Below are positions 1 to 5,580 of a stretch of 5,580 nt of DNA, piece by piece. Both the position numbers and the translations under genes were made by a program. Every line of letters begins with the position of its first letter. The stretch's first letter is position 1. Origin of the DNA: SSC4 sp964642445 (GTDB lineage: Bacteria; Chloroflexota; Anaerolineae; SSC4; Amarolineaceae); NCBI GenBank assembly GCA_964642445.1, contig CAZXQZ010000265.1, positions 1 to 5,580 of the forward strand, written 5' to 3'. The notes under the pieces are model-generated. The model made no database searches. It was not told where the DNA came from and saw only the letters and a program-made list of their open reading frames with translations.

Positions 1-320
1 AACAAATAGATGATGACAATAAGATCACCACGCAGAAGGGTGTCTTGTGAGAAGACCGGCAGCATGAAGGCCACTACGCCGTAAACCGCAAACAGAACGA
101 AGGGAGTACTGGCAAACACAATGGAAGCCTGTTCCGGTCGGACGGCAGGCTTCGCCAGCAGCTTCGCCAGATCGCGATAGGGCTGGAGAATGGCCGGACC
201 CTGCCGCCGCTGCAGGCGTGCCTCGAGCCAGCGCAGGAGGCCGACCGACAGGGGGGCAAAGAAGATCAATACAAAGCCCTGAAATAGGCCCGGCGTTATG
301 CGGGTCAACGTGTCGAGCAT
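1..320 (-). CDS. hyfC: HyfC/HycD-like (NuoH-type) membrane subunit, N-terminal 106 residues, 3' end outside window
   Basis: The frame is open from ATG at 320 to the window edge and encodes 106 residues plus two bases. The product is an integral membrane protein of the NuoH/HycD/HyfC family, which links the peripheral electron-transfer arm to the antiporter-like subunits. A first membrane helix occupies about residues 11-30. It is followed by the family signature: EARLQRRQGP (33-42), LQPYRDLAKLL (45-55), then SIVFASTPFVLF (66-77), which begins the second helix, and RGDLIVIIYL (97-106). These line up with E. coli HycD segments of the form ARL..R.GP, LQ.YRD..KLL, VF..TP and GDLI..LYL. The HycD/HyfC-like spacing and the YRD..KLL segment favour this over true NuoH. 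Family members are about 300-320 residues, so about two thirds lies beyond the edge. The gene starts four bases after hyfB, matching the hyfB-hyfC order of hyf operons. Confidence 0.87.
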   Translation of the reverse strand, partial: MLDTLTRITPGLFQGFVLIFFAPLSVGLLRWLEARLQRRQGPAILQPYRDLAKLLAKPAVRPEQASIVFASTPFVLFAVYGVVAFMLPVFSQDTLLRGDLIVIIYL

Positions 321-324
321 GATC

Positions 325-331
325 TCACCTC
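325..331 (-). promoter_or_regulatory. Ribosome-binding site of hyfC overlapping the hyfB stop codon
   Basis: The minus strand reads GAGGTGA, then GATC, then ATG at 320. The TGA of this element is the hyfB stop codon, so the Shine-Dalgarno site is built into the end of hyfB. It supports the hyfC start at 320 and coupled translation of the two membrane subunits. Confidence 0.82.
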
Positions 332-2325
332 TTCAACAAGAGAAACAACGCCAGAGCCCCCAGGTTGGCGATCATGATGTACAGCAGATAGCGCCGGAGA
401 TCACCATTCTGGAAAGCAGTCTCTATCCGCCGCGCGCTGCGTAACAGACGGTCGATCAGGCGATTGTAGAAGACGCGGAAACCTTCGACGACCACCTGGG
501 GTGCGTGAGACTCGACGCGGGTGACGCCTTCGGACATGTGCAGGTTGGCCGGTAGGTAATCGGGGCGAGCCGGGTTTTCATCAGGTGCCCAGCCGGCACC
601 GAACAGATCACGAATCAAAAACGAGAGACCAGCACCGGTAACCTGCGTGCCCGCCGCCACATAGGGTGTACCACAATTCCAGGGATCGTCGACGTGTATG
701 ACACGCGCCTTGCCGCGCAAACATACCGTGCCGGCAAACAGAGCGCACAAGGCAAGCAAGCAGCCAACCAAAAAGATCGACAACATCGCATTATTCGGCT
801 GCGCTGCTTGTGAAAGATTGGCCTCCAAACCAACCGTGAACTGGATAGCAGATGCATCGTCTGGCCGTCTCACTACGTCGCTGGCAATGGTGTGCAGCAC
901 TTCCACAGCGCCCATTGGGAACAATCCAATGATCAGGCAAAGACCGGCCAACAGCAGCATGGTGCCGCGCATCAGCCAGGGCACATCCGGTTTGCGACGC
1001 CACTGAGCGACAATCTCAGGCCGCGCTCGCGGACTGCCCAGCAAGGCCAACCCTGTGATCTTGACAAAACAGAACGCGGTGAGCGCAAAGGAAACAAACA
1101 GAAAGACGGTGCTCAGCACCAATATGGCGGACTGCAACGAGAGGGTTGCGCCGTGCAGACCGCGCACGAGTGCCTGGAGGGTCAACCATTCGCTAACAAA
1201 ACCGTTGAATGGGGGAAACCCCGCGATCGACACAGCACCAACCAGGAACGTCATCGCGGTCCAGGGCCAGATTTTCATCAAACCGCCCAGTTTTTCGATA
1301 TCGACGATCTGGTCGGTTTGACGCTCGATGGCACCGGTATTCAAGTAGAGCAGACCTTTGAAGATGGCATGGTTGAGCACATGATAGAGACCAGCCGTCA
1401 GGGCGAAAACGGCCAGTGCTGAACTACCGGCCGCCTGGTAGATCACTGCCGCCCCCACGCCGGCCACGATGATGCCTGCATTTCCGATGCCGTGGTAGTC
1501 CAGCGCCTTCTTCAGGTCATGACTGGCAATGGCATACCAGACGTTGACGACTGCGGTGATAACCGCCAACGCCAGCAGCAAAAATCCCCACCAGGCCTGC
1601 GGCGTCATGAACTGAAAGAAGAAACGAATCATCAGATAGACAGCGACCTTGATGGCGATACCCAGGGAAAATGCATGGGTGGTAGTGGGTGAGGCCGGAT
1701 GGACGAGGGATACCCAGAAGTGGGCTGGCGTCAGCCCGGCGCGAATTCCCAATCCCGCAAGAACCAACAGGAATATCGACGCTGATTGCGCAGGCGCGGC
1801 GCGCAGGGCATCGAAACTGAAGCTGTTGGTGCTCCCGCCACTGACAAGCAGAAGGGATGCTACGAGAAGAAAAGCCGTACTGGTATGGCTAACGATAAGA
1901 TATATCTGTGGTGCAAGGTTCGCCTCCCTCACTTTGTCGACACCAAGCGCAGGTTCTGGTGGCTTTTCCTGGTAATAGTCCTGCTTGTAAAGGGTTAGCC
2001 AGGCGAATGCCAGGGTCATGATTTCTAACACCACAATCATGGAGAAGAGATCATTGACAACGACAATCATCATTGTAGCCCATACAAACGCNNNNNNNNN
2101 NNNNNNNNNNNNNNNNNNNNNNNNNNNNNNNNNNNNNNNNNNNNNNNNNNNNNNNNNNNNNNNNNNNNNNNNNNNNNNNNNNNNNNNNNNNAGGATCGAC
2201 AGGTCGGTCGATCGCTGACGCCAGCTTTCGGTCGCCAGCAGGTGCCCCAGTAAGGGTGCCAGCAAACCAGCGCTGAAGATGATTGTCCAGCTGGCGACCC
2301 ATAGCTTCGGGATTTCAGGTAGCAT
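325..2325 (-). CDS. hyfB: HyfB-like proton-translocating membrane subunit (hydrogenase-4 / formate hydrogenlyase type), contains assembly gap
   Basis: This is a polytopic inner-membrane protein of the NuoL/M/N and Mrp antiporter superfamily, expected to form part of the ion-translocating arm of a Hyf-like complex. The nominal length is 666 residues, of which 45-78 fall in the N run; E. coli HyfB has about 672. Family landmarks are the TM5 glutamate in NDLFSMIVVLE (Glu101), LTPAHFWVSLVHPASP (198-213), the TM8 lysine in GIAIKVAVYL (Lys226), LYHVLNHAIFKGLLYL (313-328, Lys323) and FPPFNGFVSEW (370-380, Glu379 as in NuoM). The C-terminus has the hydrogenase-type DPWNCG motif (547-552), an amphipathic stretch and a last membrane helix after NGDLRRYLLY. 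This C-terminal region separates HyfB/HycC from NuoL and NuoM. Unusual positions are Arg195 where the TM7 lysine is expected, and YHGIGN (277-282) instead of YHSIEN. The start is set by AAGGAG at six bases. The gene lies three bases after the ATPase and four before hyfC. An energy-converting hydrogenase or CooM-like subunit is the main alternative. Confidence 0.9.
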   Translation of the reverse strand: MLPEIPKLWVASWTIIFSAGLLAPLLGHLLATESWRQRSTDLSIXXXXXXXXXXXXXXXXXXXXXXXXXXXXXXXXXXAFVWATMMIVVVNDLFSMIVVLEIMTLAFAWLTLYKQDYYQEKPPEPALGVDKVREANLAPQIYLIVSHTSTAFLLVASLLLVSGGSTNSFSFDALRAAPAQSASIFLLVLAGLGIRAGLTPAHFWVSLVHPASPTTTHAFSLGIAIKVAVYLMIRFFFQFMTPQAWWGFLLLALAVITAVVNVWYAIASHDLKKALDYHGIGNAGIIVAGVGAAVIYQAAGSSALAVFALTAGLYHVLNHAIFKGLLYLNTGAIERQTDQIVDIEKLGGLMKIWPWTAMTFLVGAVSIAGFPPFNGFVSEWLTLQALVRGLHGATLSLQSAILVLSTVFLFVSFALTAFCFVKITGLALLGSPRARPEIVAQWRRKPDVPWLMRGTMLLLAGLCLIIGLFPMGAVEVLHTIASDVVRRPDDASAIQFTVGLEANLSQAAQPNNAMLSIFLVGCLLALCALFAGTVCLRGKARVIHVDDPWNCGTPYVAAGTQVTGAGLSFLIRDLFGAGWAPDENPARPDYLPANLHMSEGVTRVESHAPQVVVEGFRVFYNRLIDRLLRSARRIETAFQNGDLRRYLLYIMIANLGALALFLLLKR
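2092..2191. other. Assembly gap of 100 N inside hyfB
   Basis: Exactly 100 unknown bases interrupt the 5' part of hyfB. A round 100 is the usual placeholder for a gap of unknown size. The reading frame agrees on both sides at this size. The TM5 glutamate falls at nominal residue 101, whereas in NuoL and NuoM it is residue 144 and in NuoN about 133. Roughly 30-45 residues therefore seem to be missing beyond those represented by the N run. Confidence 0.95.
2194..2213. repeat. Small perfect inverted repeat at the edge of the assembly gap
   Basis: GATCGAC (2194-2200) and GTCGATC (2207-2213) are exact reverse complements around a six-base loop, two bases from the N run. They lie within hyfB codons for residues about 38-44, so this is unlikely to be a terminator. 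It is GC-rich and short and may be coincidental. Confidence 0.5.
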
Positions 2326-2328
2326 GCG

Positions 2329-5300
2329 TCACTCCTTGAGCCTGGTGACGAGCGCGTTCACCGCCTGGTGAGGCAAGTCTTGTTCGCGCGTGGCGACGCG
2401 TTCCAACAAACGCCGGGTCAAGGGGATCGAAAAACTCAAGTGTTGTCCCTGGTCCAACTCGAGTGTGTCGGCAATGTCGGTCAACCAGGCCAGGCGTTCA
2501 TCGAATTCAGCGTAGAAGCCGCCAACATTCGTAATGGGCGCCTGCGCTTCGAACATCTGCCGGACCTGGCGGTGCAGATCGATGGTGCGCAGAGGCTGCG
2601 CGGCATGCAGCAGCTGCCAGAGCATCAGCTTGCCTAACCACTGCGCCTCGTTCCACACGAATCCCAGGTAACTGCCGGTCACACTGATTTCATCGAGCAG
2701 GTGGCTGACAGCCGCCGCCACGTCACCACTGGCAACACGGTCGCGATCCAGGGCGTTGAGGTCGTCGGTGATGCGTGCACCCAGGAGCTGGATCAGGTAC
2801 GGGCGCCGGCCGGAGAGCTCCAGAAGAGCGGTGATGGCCTCTTCGCTCCAGTCGAACCCTGCCCGACCGCCGAGCTGGCGAACCAACTGAAAAGCGGCTG
2901 GCCAATCCATGGCGCGCAGTTCGATGGGCTCCAGCAAATTGAACCACGGGGACCCATAACTGCCGGCCGAGCCTTTGACCAGCATCGTGCTGGCGGTTAT
3001 CCAACTGACGCGCGTCTCGGTCTCGATGATGTTGCGCAGCTGTTTGGCAGTCTCGCGGGCATCCTCGCGAAAGGCTTCATCGAGCTCATCGAGCAGGATG
3101 ACCAGGCGTGTGCCGGGGCGTTGACGAAGAATGGTGTCGACCTGTTTCATGAACGCAGGGGGGACTCCAAAAGAGTCGGCGGTTCGACTGAACTCCTGAA
3201 TGACCGGCGAAGCATCGATACCCAAGGCGCGGCAGATGTCTTCAAGCAGGCTGCGCAGAAAACTCTCGAATGGGCGTGACAGCGAACGGTCCAATTTCTG
3301 CAGACTCGTCAGTGCCGGGCGCACGTTGTGCAAGGCCGAGTGCACTTCGGGAGAGAGGCCTATGTCTCTGGCTTTGGATACGGGCTGTTCGAGCAACGCC
3401 GCGATTTCGCGCATCAGCGAACTTTTGCCGATCCGTCGCGGTCCCCGCAACACCAGGGGGTGGGTGTCACCCTTGGCCAGGCGCGTGAGGATTTTGGTGA
3501 TCTCATGTCGGCGGCCAAAGAATGCCGTGCCGGCAACCGGCCGTCCGACCTCGAAGGGGTTGATTTTGGTACGCAAACCCGGTGTTTCGCGTCGCGCGCG
3601 CAGATTGGTTCGTTCTTCATCGCTCTGTATCTGGCCGGCGCGATCACGGTAGCGATAGCTGAAAACCAGCGTCAAGGTGGGCTCTATGGCCCGCACCTGG
3701 ATGTCGAACGTTTGCCTTTCGCCCGGACCGAGTTCGGTTGGTCCAGGCGAAGCGGCGTTCGACACCAACTCAAAACCGGTGTATCGTTCCAGGCGCCATA
3801 CGAAGCTGCTGGCGGGATGATTCCCGTTGTTCTGCACCTCGAATGCGACGGTTTGTTTGCTGCCCAGGCTGATTTCACTGGTACGCATGGCGAACTTGAT
3901 GGCGGCCCCCTCGCCGACAGCCTGCTGCAGCCGGCGTACCTGTTCACTTTCCGCTCTGAAAGCGGCCAGCAAAGCCTGTAACTCATGATAGGGCGCAAAA
4001 GCACGGCGCTGCCAGCGGGTAAGGTCTTCCTGCAGGCGATTCAATGCGACGGCGTCGGGTCGCCGCTCTGAAGCGGCAGCCTGGATCTGCTGCCAGCGAC
4101 TTTCGGCATCCAGCAGCTTGTGCGACCAATAACCAAACATGGGTGAGGGTATCGGTACCGGCTCTGCGCATTGGGTGACACTGCGGAGCAACTCAGTGAC
4201 GTTGGTGATCTTCCTGGTGCCCGGTGACGTCTCCGTGGTGCCCGGCAGCAGGCAGCGTGCCGCGGCACTCAAGTGGGCAGCAGTTTGCGACTCGCTGGTC
4301 GCCCCGGCGGTGAGGTCGTCATCCCTGGAAGCCAGCAAGGATGTGTCGCTCAGTTCGATTACGCGCGAGAGGTTGCCCCGGACGTCCTCGGCCAGGGCAC
4401 AGCCATACCACGAACGCAACGCGGCGTAGTAGGCGCTGTGTGAGGTGCCCGGTGCGATCTGTTCCTGTCGGGCCAGGCAGCGATCGAGGTGGGCATAACA
4501 ATCGGCGACAAGCAGGCTGGAGCGCCCCTGGCGCCAGGCCCACGGGTTGCCCAGGCCGTAGATGAGGGCGGCGCGCTGTGCCAGATCGATGATAGCGGCA
4601 TTCGACGCGCCAACCCGTCGCCAGTCGGCGTTGGGTGGCTCGAGCAAGTCGCGTGACAGGAGCCAGAAGGTGCGCGCCAGGTCGGCATAGCGTTCGGCCT
4701 GCCAGAGCAGTGGCCCCAGGTCGAACACGACAGTGGCGCCACGCTGGCGCAGCAGCGACTCCAGAACGGGGATGGCAAAGACAGGCCCGGCGGGCACCGA
4801 TTGCTCGTCGCGCAAAATATCTTCCAGGCTGCACCAGGTGCGCTTTTCGGCTGCCCTGGACATATGCCCACGGCTGACGGCGCGAGCCTGTCCGTGGCGG
4901 GCAAATCGATCGAAATCCTGATCAGGAAAGATGGCGACCAGATCGGCGGCATCTTGATCCTCGAGCCAGGCCTCGGCAGCCAGGGCATAAGCGGCGTGTT
5001 GGAGTCTCACGTCCCCTGCGGTATTCCACAACTGCCAGCAGCGTTGTGCTAAGCCGCGACAAATAGCCGGGACAAGCTCACACTCGGCAAACTGCCGTAG
5101 GGCCGGACGGAATCGCAACAGACGGTAACTATGACGATCGAGAGCCGGCAAAATCAACAGAATTTCTTCGAGACCAGCAACCCATTCCTCGTCTTCCAAG
5201 TCCTCATGGCTCTGCATATCGTTTGGGTCACCCGGTCGATTGAAGACCGGTCTTGCCACACGGTCGATCGTGTGCAGGTTGTTCAAGTCGGTAAGATCGA

Positions 5301-5580
5301 AACGCAGGGCAACCAGGTCCGCATCCTGGTAGGTTGCCAGTGCCAGTGGCAGACAGAGCTGGACGATGCGATTGCCAAAGGCGCTTCTGTGCTGCTCTGT
5401 TTCACTCGCGGGCAGCTGCTGCCAGCGGCTTGCGGCGACCTGTGCGAGGCGAAATGCGGTGCGCCGGGATATTTCCCGGTTCTGGGGTTGATGAAACACT
5501 TCCGCATCTTCCAGGGGAAAAAAGCACACCCCATGGGTTGGAATGTCGTCGAGCAGAACGTCGATGGCGGCCAGGGTCAT
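2329..5580 (-). CDS. Large STAND/AAA-type P-loop ATPase with helical N-terminal half, beta-sandwich and C-terminal winged helix
   Basis: The reading frame has 1083 residues and ends in TGA at 2331-2329. I do not recognise the full-length family. Residues 1-480 are mostly helical, without a signal peptide or membrane segment, and include an acidic patch at 124-133 (SHEDLEDEEW). Residues 485-555 look like a coiled coil rich in Gln, Glu and Arg. Residues 562-662 alternate like an Ig/CARDB-type beta-sandwich (FEVQNNGNHPASSF; ELGPGERQTFDIQV). The ATPase follows: lead-in NPFEVGRPV (674-682) and FFGRR (687-691), Walker A GPRRIGKSS (713-721), Walker B LVILLDELDEAF (826-837, Asp831/Glu832), a sensor-like strand SWITAST (859-865) and GRRPYLIQLL (924-933), matching the GG.PY.hQ motif of STAND and archaeal-type ATPases. 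Residues about 975-1065 resemble a winged helix (LSFSIPLTRRLL). The protein is probably a cytoplasmic nucleotide-dependent switch. Its partner and role are inferred only from coupling to hyfB. The ATG sits on the window edge, so the gene may begin further upstream. Confidence 0.85.
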   Translation of the reverse strand: MTLAAIDVLLDDIPTHGVCFFPLEDAEVFHQPQNREISRRTAFRLAQVAASRWQQLPASETEQHRSAFGNRIVQLCLPLALATYQDADLVALRFDLTDLNNLHTIDRVARPVFNRPGDPNDMQSHEDLEDEEWVAGLEEILLILPALDRHSYRLLRFRPALRQFAECELVPAICRGLAQRCWQLWNTAGDVRLQHAAYALAAEAWLEDQDAADLVAIFPDQDFDRFARHGQARAVSRGHMSRAAEKRTWCSLEDILRDEQSVPAGPVFAIPVLESLLRQRGATVVFDLGPLLWQAERYADLARTFWLLSRDLLEPPNADWRRVGASNAAIIDLAQRAALIYGLGNPWAWRQGRSSLLVADCYAHLDRCLARQEQIAPGTSHSAYYAALRSWYGCALAEDVRGNLSRVIELSDTSLLASRDDDLTAGATSESQTAAHLSAAARCLLPGTTETSPGTRKITNVTELLRSVTQCAEPVPIPSPMFGYWSHKLLDAESRWQQIQAAASERRPDAVALNRLQEDLTRWQRRAFAPYHELQALLAAFRAESEQVRRLQQAVGEGAAIKFAMRTSEISLGSKQTVAFEVQNNGNHPASSFVWRLERYTGFELVSNAASPGPTELGPGERQTFDIQVRAIEPTLTLVFSYRYRDRAGQIQSDEERTNLRARRETPGLRTKINPFEVGRPVAGTAFFGRRHEITKILTRLAKGDTHPLVLRGPRRIGKSSLMREIAALLEQPVSKARDIGLSPEVHSALHNVRPALTSLQKLDRSLSRPFESFLRSLLEDICRALGIDASPVIQEFSRTADSFGVPPAFMKQVDTILRQRPGTRLVILLDELDEAFREDARETAKQLRNIIETETRVSWITASTMLVKGSAGSYGSPWFNLLEPIELRAMDWPAAFQLVRQLGGRAGFDWSEEAITALLELSGRRPYLIQLLGARITDDLNALDRDRVASGDVAAAVSHLLDEISVTGSYLGFVWNEAQWLGKLMLWQLLHAAQPLRTIDLHRQVRQMFEAQAPITNVGGFYAEFDERLAWLTDIADTLELDQGQHLSFSIPLTRRLLERVATREQDLPHQAVNALVTRLKE
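2332..2337 (-). promoter_or_regulatory. Ribosome-binding site of hyfB, inside the end of the ATPase gene
   Basis: On the minus strand the sequence reads AAGGAG, then TGACGC, then ATG at 2325. This is a near-ideal Shine-Dalgarno site six bases from the start codon. It overlaps the final Lys-Glu codons of the ATPase gene, whose TGA stop lies between it and the ATG. It fixes the hyfB start and predicts that ribosomes finishing the ATPase can reinitiate on hyfB. Confidence 0.88.

Noticed and set aside
74..259. 61-residue minus-strand frame near the window start
   Set aside because: It overlaps the hyfC frame in another phase, and its product is Arg-, Ser- and Cys-rich without motifs. The hyfC frame matches the HycD/HyfC family.
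892..1422. 176-residue plus-strand open frame opposite hyfB
   Set aside because: It is fully antisense to a well-supported HyfB frame. The product is rich in Gln, His, Arg and Gly, with no hydrophobic core or recognisable motif. It is a by-product of GC-rich codon use on the other strand.
325..2325. Assignment to NuoL or NuoM of respiratory complex I
   Set aside because: The C-terminal DPWNCG region, the final GDLRRYLLY helix and the following HycD/HyfC-type gene fit the hydrogenase-4 / formate hydrogenlyase branch better than complex I.
2701..3279. 192-residue plus-strand open frame opposite the ATPase core
   Set aside because: It is antisense to the Walker B and GRRPYLIQLL coding region, has no recognisable domain, and is consistent with a shadow frame.
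3328..3981. 217-residue plus-strand open frame opposite the ATPase gene
   Set aside because: It overlaps the Walker A and beta-sandwich coding region of the ATPase. Its translation lacks any family motif, and the minus-strand frame explains the sequence better.
4319..4988. Overlapping minus-strand frames of 171 and 209 residues in other phases of the ATPase gene
   Set aside because: Both are Arg-, Pro- and Ala-rich, low-complexity translations typical of out-of-phase GC-rich DNA. The 1083-residue frame runs through them without interruption.
2329..5580. A classic defence system (STAND ATPase plus effector)
   Set aside because: No nuclease, toxin, reverse transcriptase or pore-forming effector domain is visible, and the coupled partners are respiratory-type membrane subunits. 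A defence role is not excluded but has no direct support.
1..5580. CRISPR arrays, tRNA or rRNA genes, insertion sequences and rho-independent terminators
   Set aside because: No spaced direct repeats, no tRNA-like cloverleaf and no transposase motifs were seen. The two intergenic spaces are 3 and 4 bases, leaving no room for a terminator.

Overview
The window is a densely packed, single-direction stretch of bacterial DNA. All three genes are on the minus strand, so transcription runs from position 5580 towards 1. Base composition is moderately GC-rich, Shine-Dalgarno sites are strong, and genes are separated by only 3-4 bases. The two membrane proteins most resemble proteobacterial HyfB and HyfC (hydrogenase-4 / formate hydrogenlyase type). 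A beta- or gammaproteobacterium is a reasonable guess, but nothing here fixes the taxonomy. A run of exactly 100 N inside the middle gene shows that this is a scaffolded draft or metagenome assembly.

Layout in transcription order. (1) 5580-2329: a 1083-residue soluble, multidomain P-loop ATPase of the STAND/AAA type. It has a long helical N-terminal half of unknown family, a coiled-coil-like stretch, a beta-sandwich, the ATPase core and a probable C-terminal winged helix. Its first ATG is the last three bases of the window, so its true start and promoter are not visible. (2) 2325-325: a HyfB-like proton-translocating membrane subunit of the NuoL/M/N and Mrp antiporter superfamily, interrupted by the assembly gap. 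(3) 320-1: the first 106 residues of a HyfC/HycD-like (NuoH-type) subunit, which runs off the window edge.

HyfB-type and HyfC-type subunits form the membrane arm of complexes related to group 4 [NiFe]-hydrogenases and complex I. They couple electron transfer in a peripheral arm to ion movement. The catalytic subunits (HyfG/HyfI-like) would be expected downstream, beyond position 1. The window therefore cannot show whether this is a true hydrogenase or one of the Hyf-like complexes that lack the nickel site.

The most unusual point is that the large ATPase directly precedes hyfB, with the hyfB ribosome-binding site inside its last codons. In E. coli this place is held by hyfA, a small ferredoxin-like gene. 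The arrangement implies coexpression and probably translational coupling, and suggests an unrecognised ATPase partner, regulator or assembly factor for a Hyf-like complex. The HyfB homologue also differs from my recollection of the family at two conserved positions: the TM7 lysine is Arg195, and the glutamate of the YHSIEN-type motif is Gly281.
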